A DNA stretch of 64,000 bases from Mucilaginibacter sp. (GTDB taxonomy: Bacteria > Bacteroidota > Bacteroidia > Sphingobacteriales > Sphingobacteriaceae). Under the pieces are notes generated by a model. It saw only the letters and a program-made list of their open reading frames with translations, had not been told where the DNA came from and ran no database searches. Below, piece after piece: positions 33,806 to 42,666 of the stretch (positions are counted from its first letter, which is position 1; each line of letters begins with the position of its first letter). The translations under genes and the position numbers were made by a program. The stretch is from contig NZ_JANYGH010000016.1 in the NCBI RefSeq assembly GCF_025362475.1, positions 1 to 64,000 on the forward strand. Reading direction: 5' to 3'.

Positions 33806-34232
33806 AGGTGTTTTAAATGGTTATGAATAATTATGGCGTTCAAAAAGATAAATCTATGTGTTTCGTTTAATGATAGTTGCATTTATTTTAATTTAGTTAA
33901 TTATTTTCTGTCAATAAGTAACGCCGCCGCGCCTCTCCATCTTAAATAATGCTAAATCGATCCCTTGAAAACGGGTAATGGTGCCTCTGTGCCAAAGGCA
34001 AACGTTACTAATGTTTGTAGGATGGATCGTGCAGCAACTGAGTGGCCTGGATCGTAAACTGGCAGCAGCCTATTGTACGAGTGGAAGGGAACTATACGCC
34101 GACGCTGGAATGGGTGGAGGAGGAGATGAAACTGGTGAAGTTTGCCTGTGTGCAACGCTTAAAGCAGCAGGCATTTTTACATGCACTGCTGCCAAAATTT
34201 AATGAAGGTATATTTTTTGATTACATCGCCTT
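33806..34232. other. Intergenic region with an unassigned plus-strand frame
   Basis: About 430 bases between two minus-strand genes. A plus-strand frame (34042-34236) reads 'PTLEWVEEEMKLVKFACVQRLKQQAFLHALLPKFNEGIFF', which looks protein-like with an amphipathic helix, but has only a GTG start and no family I recognise; it may be the end of a decayed gene. The rest should contain the promoter of the propeller-cytochrome gene, AT-rich with no clean TAnnTTTG. Confidence 0.4.
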
Positions 34233-35447
34233 TTAATTGGCTTCGTCAACTTTTAAAGAAACTGTTACACTTTCACCAAAAGCAGGCTTTTGAGATTTAA
34301 TATTTGGTTTAGTGTTCCATAAACATTCACGTACGGTGAGTAACTGTTTTTCGGTATCCATACTGATGAGCTGAAATGAAAGCCTTTTTTCGTCTTTAGA
34401 TGATAAATCTCCTTTCATAGGCGAATCCACCCTAAATGTATTCAACTTAACATCCTTATCAGGTCCCTGGTAAACATAAAATTCGTTCCAGTTGCTGTTG
34501 CCATGAAAATAGGCTTTGATGTTTGGATGTGCTTTTAAAAAACGCACAAACCCCCGCTGTTCTATATCGGTGGCTCCGCTTCCCTTTTCCGCAACTGGGC
34601 CTTCTTTATAATGTTCAGCAACAAGATTTTGAAACTCATTAAGTGCCGTCATATTATAAGGCGGCAATGGATTGGTAAAATGCTTTGACTCGGAAGTTGG
34701 CTGATCATGAGTAAAAATAATTACGGGAGCTTTTGAATTAACTGTATCCAGATCTTTCTGTATCCATATTCGCTCGGCAGAATCTGGCCATAGGGTGATA
34801 AACATCATGTGTATCCCTTTCAAATTAAAGGCATAGTTAATTTTATCTGCAGCGTAATTATAAGTAGCATTGGTCAAAGGTATTTTAGGCTTCAGCATCA
34901 GGTTATAAATTTCAACCATGGATGTAGGATCTGTTAACGGCTTCATGGGCTTAGCAAACCCGATGGCGTTTGAGATATCATGGTTACCAGGCGCCAGGAG
35001 CAGTTTAGCGGGTTGTCCATTATGCCCGGTTAATTTTACGCTCTGCATATAATCAGTTTCAAATTGAGCCCATGATATGGCAGCACTTTGAATGGGGATT
35101 TCCATCCGGTTAGCAATGTCCCCGGTTTGGATAAGATAATCAACGGCGGTCACTTTGTTTCCGCCTCCAACGCCACCGTCTGCAGGCAGCATCAAATTGG
35201 GCACACTATTTATCTCGCGGATCATTGCTGCATTAACCTGGCGACCGGTCACATTGGTATCACCTCTGAAATTTTTTCGGGTGATGCCATAATGCGCATC
35301 TGAAGTAAAAACCATGTTGATAACCGCAGGTGATTTGCCCTGGCAGTAACCTTTTTGTATATAAAATGTACCAATGACAACCGTCAGCAAAAAATTGATG
35401 ATAATGACTGATATTTTAGGCTGGCGTATAAAAAGGGCAAGACGCAT
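34233..35447 (-). CDS. Calcineurin-like metallophosphoesterase, secreted
   Basis: A 404-residue exported protein; an N-terminal hydrophobic segment (about 12-30) is followed by the metal-binding series 'VFTSDAHYG' (DxH), 'QTGDIANR' (GD), 'LAPGNHDIS' (GNHD), 'IIFTHDQP' (H) and 'AYFHGNSNWNEFYV', where the usual GHxH is altered to HGNSN. It is encoded as the last gene of an operon with a TonB receptor, a beta-helix lipoprotein and a phytase-esterase-like lipoprotein, spacing 12 bases. Likely a periplasmic or outer-membrane phosphomono- or diesterase; the altered last motif may lower activity. Confidence 0.88.
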   Translation of the reverse strand: MRLALFIRQPKISVIIINFLLTVVIGTFYIQKGYCQGKSPAVINMVFTSDAHYGITRKNFRGDTNVTGRQVNAAMIREINSVPNLMLPADGGVGGGNKVTAVDYLIQTGDIANRMEIPIQSAAISWAQFETDYMQSVKLTGHNGQPAKLLLAPGNHDISNAIGFAKPMKPLTDPTSMVEIYNLMLKPKIPLTNATYNYAADKINYAFNLKGIHMMFITLWPDSAERIWIQKDLDTVNSKAPVIIFTHDQPTSESKHFTNPLPPYNMTALNEFQNLVAEHYKEGPVAEKGSGATDIEQRGFVRFLKAHPNIKAYFHGNSNWNEFYVYQGPDKDVKLNTFRVDSPMKGDLSSKDEKRLSFQLISMDTEKQLLTVRECLWNTKPNIKSQKPAFGESVTVSLKVDEAN

Positions 35448-35459
35448 ATTTAAATAAAA

Positions 35460-36485
35460 TTATTTTCTCTTATAAAAGGAAATTGTTGCTAAATGACCGG
35501 GGTGGTCTTTAATTTCAGTATCAGTATAATACCCCGTACCATCAGCCGCAAACCCTATACCTTCGCCTTGTGGTTCATTATTGGCATAGGGTGCTATCTG
35601 TGGCCGAGTTTTTAAACCTGCCGCTATGCTGGTTCCGGCAGGTAATTTCCAATACCAGATTAACTCATTACTCCTGAGTAAAATCTCCGACCCATCGGGC
35701 GATATATCACCGCTGGTGGCTTTGTTAAAATACAATTGAACTACCGGGCTCATTATGGTAGCTGATGTTGTACTTTGTGGATAAGTTGCGGTATATACAA
35801 AAGATATATTGCTCTGCTTGCTGGCAATAAAAATGTCCCTGGTTAATGGATCAACCATCAATGTTTCCGCATTGTGCGGGCCATCGGGATATTTTAGTTC
35901 GATGATATCCACTGAAGTAATGTCTGCAACAAAAGGCGTACTCTTCCCTGTCAGATCAGGTTCCGGGAAACGATAGATAAAGACCGAACTGTATTTAGCA
36001 TCGTTGTCGCCTATATTGGCTACATAAACATAGCTTTTACCTGCAATGGGGCCTGGCCCAACAGCAATATCTTCCCAGTCGCGGTTATTAACTGGTGTTA
36101 ATGTAAGTGTTCCCTTATCTGCCCCGCTGGCATCAGTAAGATAAACCTGGTTGGAGTTACCGCTATCATTATGAATATATAATATTCCCGGGTTGACCTT
36201 GCTGGCAGCTATGCCTGAAATTTCAAACAGATCTTTGCGGGCAAGATTATTTGTAACCGGTATTCGATTAAACAATTTAGTAGTGTCCAGCGCGGCAGGA
36301 TCGTAGGTTGTTTTCGGGAAAACAACGGGTTTAGTGACTATGCCAACGGTTGTATCTTTAGCAGGTAAAACCTTATTGCCAGATTTACCGCAGGAAAGTA
36401 TAGCAAATGCTAAAAAGCAAAACAAGCTACCTTTAACAGATGCACTGATGCTTCTGTTAAAGGTAGCTGTTAAATTAAAAATCAT
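35460..36485 (-). CDS. Lipoprotein, esterase-like-activity-of-phytase / SdiA-regulated type propeller
   Basis: A 341-residue lipoprotein. The frame is open from 36689, overlapping the upstream gene, but ATG 36485 ('MIFNLTATFNRSI...FLAFAILSCGKSGN') gives a clear lipobox. The mature part has blades such as 'FEISGIAASKVNPGILYIHNDSGNSNQVYLTD', 'NNRDWEDIAVGPGP', 'VYVANIGDNDAKYSSVFIYRFPEPDL', 'HNAETLMVDPLTRDIFIASK' and 'GEGIGFAADGTGYY', typical of the calcium-dependent propeller proteins linked to phytase-like esterase annotation. It sits 22 bases after the beta-helix gene and 12 before the phosphoesterase. Confidence 0.8.
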   Translation of the reverse strand: MIFNLTATFNRSISASVKGSLFCFLAFAILSCGKSGNKVLPAKDTTVGIVTKPVVFPKTTYDPAALDTTKLFNRIPVTNNLARKDLFEISGIAASKVNPGILYIHNDSGNSNQVYLTDASGADKGTLTLTPVNNRDWEDIAVGPGPIAGKSYVYVANIGDNDAKYSSVFIYRFPEPDLTGKSTPFVADITSVDIIELKYPDGPHNAETLMVDPLTRDIFIASKQSNISFVYTATYPQSTTSATIMSPVVQLYFNKATSGDISPDGSEILLRSNELIWYWKLPAGTSIAAGLKTRPQIAPYANNEPQGEGIGFAADGTGYYTDTEIKDHPGHLATISFYKRK

Positions 36486-36507
36486 ATGGTGACTATAATT
36501 ATTAAAA

Positions 36508-37950
36508 TTAGTGGTGATTACCCGTTCCGTCAACCTGGTAGCAACCCATATCTTTACCCGGAAGTGTAATGCCGCTTGAACCAAACGTTGGATCAATAGG
36601 GATACCTGCTGTGATAGGCACAAAAGCAGTAGTTGTTCCTTTGCCAATTGCTGGAGAACCACCCTGTAAATGGAAGTTATAGCTATCAACAGATGCTTGG
36701 GTGATCCAGAAATTGGTAGCGGCAGGCAATGGGTAGTTCACAAACATAGGATTGTTTTTACCTACCAACGAACTGCCATTATAAACAAACCCGAAAGTAT
36801 ATGATGCGCCCAAGAATGCGGCCATATTAGGAATGTCAGTAGCCTGAGGATGAGTAACTACTGGTTGTGCAACACTGGTTGGTACAAACTGGCCAGCCAT
36901 AGCTGCGTTGTCGGCATAATAAAAATTGTAACCATAAGCTGTTTTAGGGATTACGCTTGATGGGTTAGATGTTGTATCAGCCAGGTAAACTTTAGCACCA
37001 CCCGGACCGCCTGCAATACGTACGCCGAAATTACAGTCAACGATCAGGTTATTGTATACCAACGCTCTTGAGTTGTTTTCAATTTCAACAGAGCCGCTTC
37101 GTGCGCCATACACGCCGCTGTTTCTAAAACCATCATTCACATAGGTATTATTGTACATGGTAAACTGGCACTCACCAGCTGTTGTACCGTCGCTTGCAGT
37201 TTTTGTACCGTTGGTTGCACCACCTATAATAAGGTTATAAGCCATGTTGCCCATCGAGCTGCCTTTAGCATTAAAACCATCACCACCTGTGCTGCCGCAT
37301 TTTTCCATCGTATTTCTCATGATGTTATAGTAACCACCATAAAAACGGGTTGCATCATCAGGTGAGCCATACATCCATGAATCCTCCATAATAAATACGC
37401 CGGTAGGGTTCTGGAAGTATAAAATATACTGGGCACCGGCTTTTAATGAGTTACCATTAGGAAAAGGAAGCGCTTTTAAAGCTGCGCCGCCAAAGTCGAG
37501 GTGTGTCCATTTCAAAACAACCAGCTTGGCAGTGCTGCTGCTGTAAATACCACCCCAACCACCTACATAAGCAGAATCGGTAGCTACTGTTGATGCTCCT
37601 GTTAATTTGGAACGACGAGGGTCTGTGATGGTTATGGGCGCATCACTTGTTCCCAGGCTGATAAAAGTACCGTTATTAATAATGTTGGCACCATTTGTCA
37701 TATTTAGTTTTACTCCTTTTTGAATCAATAGTGTATCTCCGGCGTTAATGGTAATATCTCCGCCTATGGTATAAGTTTGGTTTGTAAGCATGGTACCTTT
37801 ATAAGTACCTGCAGGTAGGGTACCAGTATTTGGGATGGGTTTCCCAATTTGTACCAGCGGTATTGAGATAACTGCCTTGTCGCCTTTTTTGCTGCAAGCT
37901 GCAAGCGCAAAAAGGGATAAGCCTAAAGAAATTAGTTTTAGCTTTTTCAT
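36508..37950 (-). CDS. Right-handed beta-helix lipoprotein
   Basis: A 480-residue surface or periplasmic lipoprotein; lipobox 'LSLFALAACSKKGD'. The body is a repeated strand pattern ('TIGGDITINAGDTLLIQKGVKLNMTNGANIINNGTFISLGTSDAPITIT', 'WTHLDFGGAA', 'NIMRNTMEKCGSTGGDGF', 'NNTYVNDGFRNSGVYGARSGSVEIENNSRALVYNNLIVDC'), as in pectate-lyase-like parallel beta-helices. No lyase catalytic set is evident. It follows the TonB receptor by 41 bases, so it probably acts with it on a surface ligand. Confidence 0.82.
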   Translation of the reverse strand: MKKLKLISLGLSLFALAACSKKGDKAVISIPLVQIGKPIPNTGTLPAGTYKGTMLTNQTYTIGGDITINAGDTLLIQKGVKLNMTNGANIINNGTFISLGTSDAPITITDPRRSKLTGASTVATDSAYVGGWGGIYSSSTAKLVVLKWTHLDFGGAALKALPFPNGNSLKAGAQYILYFQNPTGVFIMEDSWMYGSPDDATRFYGGYYNIMRNTMEKCGSTGGDGFNAKGSSMGNMAYNLIIGGATNGTKTASDGTTAGECQFTMYNNTYVNDGFRNSGVYGARSGSVEIENNSRALVYNNLIVDCNFGVRIAGGPGGAKVYLADTTSNPSSVIPKTAYGYNFYYADNAAMAGQFVPTSVAQPVVTHPQATDIPNMAAFLGASYTFGFVYNGSSLVGKNNPMFVNYPLPAATNFWITQASVDSYNFHLQGGSPAIGKGTTTAFVPITAGIPIDPTFGSSGITLPGKDMGCYQVDGTGNHH

Positions 37951-37991
37951 GATTAATTAATTGTTATTTTATTTGATTTTGTTTTTGGGTT

Positions 37992-40925
37992 TTAAAATTT
38001 AAACCTGCAGCCCAGGTTATACCGTGAATAGTATCGGTCATACTCTACAGTGGTATGATTAGCGCTTTCCTGGTGAGGGTATTTAAGTATGCCTGTATAG
38101 TTGTTGGTATTATTTTGTTTGATGTATAGCTCGTAAGGGGTATTTAAGATGTTATTAACCTTTACAAAAACTATAAAATGGTTTCCGATAGTTTTCTGAG
38201 CCGAGAAATCAAGCGAAGTCGAGGCTTTCTCCCATGTATCCAAATTGTAGTATCCCGATACATAAGCAATTCTTTCACCGGTATATGCCAGGGCTAACTG
38301 AGCGTCGATACCATTCCTCGAGTTTTTATATAATAAGGAAACATTGCCAATGTGCGCGGCCTGGTCCTGTAAAGGCCTGGTTTGATCGCGGTGGGTTATG
38401 CCTACGTTTTGAACATCAATAATTTTAGAGGTGGTAATTTTAGATTGGGTGTAAGTGTAATTGGCTGATAATCCTACATCTCCAAAAACCTTTTTCACTA
38501 AAAACTCAGCTCCGAAATTACTGGCGTTGCCCAGGTTTTGCGGCTCCAGGTATAAACTGGCTCCTGATGGGCCTGGCCCCAGCACTGTTTCGATCGGGTT
38601 CATTAGGTTTTTATAGAATCCGCCAACCATAAACTCGTCAAAAGCGGCCGGGAAAAACTCATATCGTAAATCATAGTTATCAATGGTAGTATGCTGTAAA
38701 TATGGGTTTCCTAATGTTGCGTAAGGTTGATCGGGAGTTTGATCTGGATAAGGGATCAAATCAGCAAATGCCGGGCGCAGAACTGACCTGAAATAAGAAG
38801 CCCTTAATGCCTGGTTATCGGTCAATGCATATTTAGCATTGATGCTGGGCAGGAAATCATCATAAGTAATGCTTCCCGATTTTCCGGGGAAGGTTGCGGG
38901 AAGGCTTGATAAATAACTTTGATCTGTATGTTCGGCCCTTAAACCAAATGTTACGTCGAATTTGTTGTTTATAAAGTATTTAACCATGCCATATTCCGCA
39001 TGAATGTTTTCTGTGAAACTATATACACCCGCTGAACTAAATGAACTGCCACGGGCATACTCAGGAGAGTTGAACTGAAAGGTTGACGCGGGAATAGAAA
39101 CGAATACCTCATCTGAGGTGGGTGATCCCGGGTCAGAACCGTGGTTTAAATTGTAACTGTCTTCAAAATTATCCCTGGTTTTATGCCTTAACATTCCGCC
39201 GGCAGACAAGGTAGCTTTGTGTCCGAAAATGCTGGCGTCATAATTCAGGTTTAAATACCCGGAAATATCTTTATCAGTATTATGTGTCCATACTCTTGAT
39301 TCATCACCTAACAGTGTTGGGCCGTTAACAATAGTCGGCGCCACATAAGTAGAGCTTCCTGGATTACCTGGTGTAGGCGCATTAGTACCACCCGGGCCCG
39401 GGCTGGTGTTATATGAAGTTTTAAATTCTGCAATATCAGGTACCTGGTGTGATGCCTTTGAATCGGCAAGTATCCAATCCAGGTTAAATGACTTACTGAT
39501 GTTGTGTTTGCCTTTTAAAGTAAAATTATATATCCGCTGCAGATCGGTTCGTGTTTCTATCAAATTATCAATACCATTGGTATAATGATACCCCTGGTAA
39601 GAGTAACCGCCATAAACAAAGTTCTGCGTATTACGTACCCGATGATCGTCTAACTGTAAATAGGTGCCAAATAAACTGATCGTATTATTAGCGTCAAACT
39701 TATAATCAATTGAAGCTACGGTTCCCAACCTGTCAATATGTGCAGAATACTGGCGGTTGTATGAGCTTTGAAAATTAGTTTCCTGGTTTTGCGAATTGAT
39801 ATCGGGAGCTGGTCCTACAGTACTTTCCTGAACTACTACAAAAGTGTTATTGCCTTCATATCTGTTTTGAAAAGTACCCGATAGCAAAAGGCCTAACTTG
39901 TTGTTTAAAAAGCGGTTGCCTATTGTTAAGCTCACATCAGTGTTTGGAGGCGGATTCTGTGTTTTGGTTATGAGATTCTGGTATGGGAAATCACTTATCG
40001 AAGCCAGTCCCAGAGGAGGCAATTTTTCGCCGGGGGCCTTTCTGCTAACAGTGCTTGAGTTAAAGCTGCTGAAACCCCTGTCAAAAAATAATTGGCTGTA
40101 ACCCGTTCCTACATAACCGTCAATCCTCAGTTTGTCGGGTGCGCTTTTCATGATGAGGTTTACAACCCCACCGGATGCATCACCCTCCATGTTTGGTGTA
40201 AGTGTTTTAGAAACTTCAATTTTCTCAATCAGATCGGCAGGGAAAATATCCAATGGCACATACCTGTTCTTATTATCAGGGCTTGGTATTTTTATCCCAT
40301 TTATTAGCACGGTATTATATTGTTTATCCATACCGCGGATGATCACGTGCTGTGCGTCGCCGCTATTGCCTCTATCTACAGAAACACCCGATACCCGGCT
40401 AAGTACATTTGCAACCAACACATCGGGCGAGATAGCAATTGAATGCGCGGAAACCACATTCATGGTAGTAACGGCGTTCTTTTCATCGCTTCTTGCAGAT
40501 CTATCTGTTTCCCTGCTGGCGTGCTCTCTGATTGTCACCTCGGTAATTCCGTTGGCGTTATCAACCATTGCTATGTTCAACACGGCAGGGCGTGTTTCCG
40601 AAGCTTCTATTGTATATTCCTTAGTTGTTTTGTATCCCACATAACTTACATGTAGCTTATAGGTACCGGCGGTTACATTTTTAAACAGGTAGGCACCATC
40701 GAGCTTTACTGTTGAGTTAAGTTTAAAATTATCCTTTTCAATATGGACGGTAGCCCCAATAAGCGCCTCACCGGTTTTGGCATCGGTAACGCTGCCTTTA
40801 ATAGATTGTGCTTTTACAGTGCTAAAGCCAATAAGTAATGCGATACCGAGAAACAGCTTTTTGGCCGCTGATGAAGATGATAAAAGGGAAGAAAGAAGAG
40901 GTAAAAAAGTAAGGACTTGTTCCAT
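37992..40925 (-). CDS. TonB-dependent receptor, CarboxypepD-regulatory type
   Basis: A 977-residue outer-membrane receptor. Long signal ('...LFLGIALLIGFSTVKAQS', cleavage about 40), regulatory beta-sandwich about 41-125 (GSVTDAKTGEALIGATVHIEKD), plug ('SRVSGVSVDRGNSGDAQHVIIRGMDKQYNTVLINGIKIPSPDNKNRYVPLDIFPADLIEKIEVSKTLTPNMEGDASGGVVNLIMK') and a large barrel ending 'YSRYNLGCRFKF'. No SusD follows; instead come a beta-helix lipoprotein, a propeller lipoprotein and a phosphoesterase, all closely spaced. This suggests uptake of a phosphorylated or other non-glycan compound. Confidence 0.9.
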   Translation of the reverse strand: MEQVLTFLPLLSSLLSSSSAAKKLFLGIALLIGFSTVKAQSIKGSVTDAKTGEALIGATVHIEKDNFKLNSTVKLDGAYLFKNVTAGTYKLHVSYVGYKTTKEYTIEASETRPAVLNIAMVDNANGITEVTIREHASRETDRSARSDEKNAVTTMNVVSAHSIAISPDVLVANVLSRVSGVSVDRGNSGDAQHVIIRGMDKQYNTVLINGIKIPSPDNKNRYVPLDIFPADLIEKIEVSKTLTPNMEGDASGGVVNLIMKSAPDKLRIDGYVGTGYSQLFFDRGFSSFNSSTVSRKAPGEKLPPLGLASISDFPYQNLITKTQNPPPNTDVSLTIGNRFLNNKLGLLLSGTFQNRYEGNNTFVVVQESTVGPAPDINSQNQETNFQSSYNRQYSAHIDRLGTVASIDYKFDANNTISLFGTYLQLDDHRVRNTQNFVYGGYSYQGYHYTNGIDNLIETRTDLQRIYNFTLKGKHNISKSFNLDWILADSKASHQVPDIAEFKTSYNTSPGPGGTNAPTPGNPGSSTYVAPTIVNGPTLLGDESRVWTHNTDKDISGYLNLNYDASIFGHKATLSAGGMLRHKTRDNFEDSYNLNHGSDPGSPTSDEVFVSIPASTFQFNSPEYARGSSFSSAGVYSFTENIHAEYGMVKYFINNKFDVTFGLRAEHTDQSYLSSLPATFPGKSGSITYDDFLPSINAKYALTDNQALRASYFRSVLRPAFADLIPYPDQTPDQPYATLGNPYLQHTTIDNYDLRYEFFPAAFDEFMVGGFYKNLMNPIETVLGPGPSGASLYLEPQNLGNASNFGAEFLVKKVFGDVGLSANYTYTQSKITTSKIIDVQNVGITHRDQTRPLQDQAAHIGNVSLLYKNSRNGIDAQLALAYTGERIAYVSGYYNLDTWEKASTSLDFSAQKTIGNHFIVFVKVNNILNTPYELYIKQNNTNNYTGILKYPHQESANHTTVEYDRYYSRYNLGCRFKF

Positions 40926-41336
40926 TCAAATATTCAGTTTTGCGCAAATAAGCCACCTCAAATCTGTTTAAATCCTGAATTTTTATGTCCAATACAATTT
41001 CTTAATACAATGTTATCCTGCGGGTAACAAACCCACTTTAAAATAACATTTACATGCCTTGATTTTTACAATTGCTTAACCTTTATTTAATGGAGCTCAA
41101 CTATAATATGGCAGGAGGCAGAACTATTTTATTCCCAAAACAACGCGGTTGATGTTGAATCGGATTTTAAAAAAAAGTAAAGATCTGGCGGCTATTAATA
41201 GCAAGGGAAATTGTGAAAAACAGGGGAACGGGTTATGCCTGGTAATCATCCGTGCTAAGCCAGGGCTCTCGGGGATAATTACATTGAAAACAGCGATGAT
41301 ATTATTGAGATCCGCATATTCTTGGCCCTTTCGTAA
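40926..41336. other. Intergenic region upstream of the receptor operon, with an inverted repeat
   Basis: About 410 bases without a convincing gene. Nearest the receptor start I see no clean TAnnTTTG box. GTTATCC-TGC-GGGTAAC (41012-41028) is a near-perfect 17-base dyad some 90 bases upstream of the receptor start and could be an operator. A frame at 41149-41385 has no protein features. Confidence 0.4.
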
Positions 41337-42632
41337 TCAGGAAAGAACGTTGATAAGGTGGTCAATATCACTCATGGTATTGTAAACCGATGGCGATATG
41401 CGGAACCGGTTTTCATAAAGTTGTATGTTAATACCGGCAGTTGCCAGTTTTTGATGAAGCTTTTTTTCAGCGCCTTCCAGGGCGAAACTCACAATTGGCG
41501 AAGTAGACTCGCGGGGCGTCATGGGTTGATAGCCCAGCCTGGCCAGCTCCTGCTGAAGTTTATCAATCATGGGCTGGCGGTAGTTTTGTATCTTATCCAC
41601 ACTTGTATGGAGCAGGTAATTTAAAGAAAAAATGAGCGCGGGCACAGCGGCGTTGCCCAGGGTTCCCACTTCAAAATAGTTTCGGGTCTTTTCGCCCTGG
41701 ATAAATTCAAAGGGGCTGTTTCCGGCGCTATCATAAGGAAAAATGTGTGACTTCATGTCTTTTAACTGGCGATAACCAAATTGGCTGCGTTTTATTAACG
41801 GAAGTCTGTCTTTTCGTACATATAAAAAACCGGCACCAAAATCGCCCATCAGCCATTTATAGGTAGCGCAGGCACAAAAATCAACTCCACTGTCATGCAC
41901 ATCTATAGGCACCGCACCTGCGGCTTGTATAATATCGGCGTAAACCAACGCTCCCCTGGCATGTGCTATGTTGCAAAGGGCCTTTAAATCGTGCTGAAAA
42001 CCATTGATCATTGATACCAGCGAAATGGCTACCAGTTTTGTGCCTGGTTTTATGGCCGCGTCCATATCGGCCAAATTTATTTTGTTGTTTTTAGGAATAA
42101 CGATCTTAACATCAGCACCCTGTTTTGCCAGTTCGTTGTACATGTATAAGGAGCCATCAAAATGATAGGCATCAGTAACAATCCGGGCACCTGTTCCCGG
42201 CAAGCCCAGGCCATTTACAACCAGGTTTTCGCCAGCCATGGTACTGGAAACCCATGAAATTTCATCGGCATCGGCATTAATCAGGCGGGCAAACAAAGTG
42301 CGCGCCGTATTTCGATCTTCATCAATGGTATCTGCTGCCTTTCCATTAGCCAGCCTCAAATTCAGGTAGCTTTTTATGCTTTCGGCACTGCCGATGCTCA
42401 TGGGATGTGTGTAGGCCGCGTTTAAAAATGTTCCTTTAATGGCAAATAGCTTTTTGGAGGGAAGCGTGTCCTCATTTAATAAGACTTTCTGCGCACTATA
42501 CTGGCTTTCACTCATGTGGGTTAACATGCGGGGTGCAAAGGGGAGCACGCCCAAAAAAGAAAGCAGGTTTCGGCGCGATAGGCTATAACCTGGTTTATCA
42601 GAAATGTCTTTATTCTTCATCATGTTTATCAA
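41337..42632 (-). CDS. Tat-exported class V aminotransferase-fold PLP enzyme
   Basis: A 431-residue enzyme with an N-terminal twin-arginine motif 'YSLSRRNLLSFLGVLPFAP' (Arg 20-21), unusual for PLP enzymes. The fold resembles isopenicillin-N-epimerase/cysteine-desulfurase-like class V proteins: 'DEISWVSSTMAGENLVVNGLG', 'IVTDAYHFDGSLYMY', 'LVAISLVSMINGFQHDLKALCNIAHARGALVYADIIQAAGAVPIDVHDSGVDFCACATYKWLMGDFGAGFLYV' with the PLP Lys in 'ATYKW'. Periplasmic; substrate unknown. It lies 34 bases after the M1 peptidase and is probably co-transcribed. ATG 42632 gives the longest frame; internal Met 4 or 5 are possible starts. Confidence 0.85.
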   Translation of the reverse strand: MINMMKNKDISDKPGYSLSRRNLLSFLGVLPFAPRMLTHMSESQYSAQKVLLNEDTLPSKKLFAIKGTFLNAAYTHPMSIGSAESIKSYLNLRLANGKAADTIDEDRNTARTLFARLINADADEISWVSSTMAGENLVVNGLGLPGTGARIVTDAYHFDGSLYMYNELAKQGADVKIVIPKNNKINLADMDAAIKPGTKLVAISLVSMINGFQHDLKALCNIAHARGALVYADIIQAAGAVPIDVHDSGVDFCACATYKWLMGDFGAGFLYVRKDRLPLIKRSQFGYRQLKDMKSHIFPYDSAGNSPFEFIQGEKTRNYFEVGTLGNAAVPALIFSLNYLLHTSVDKIQNYRQPMIDKLQQELARLGYQPMTPRESTSPIVSFALEGAEKKLHQKLATAGINIQLYENRFRISPSVYNTMSDIDHLINVLS

Positions 42633-42666
42633 GTAAAGTCTGGTCGTTTTTATTGGCCTTGAAAAA

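Noticed and set aside
33900..34240. CRISPR or tandem repeats in the intergenic gap
   Set aside because: No repeated units found by eye there or elsewhere in the window.
41149..41385. 78-codon plus-strand frame before the aminotransferase end
   Set aside because: It overlaps the aminotransferase gene antisense, has no signal or domain pattern.
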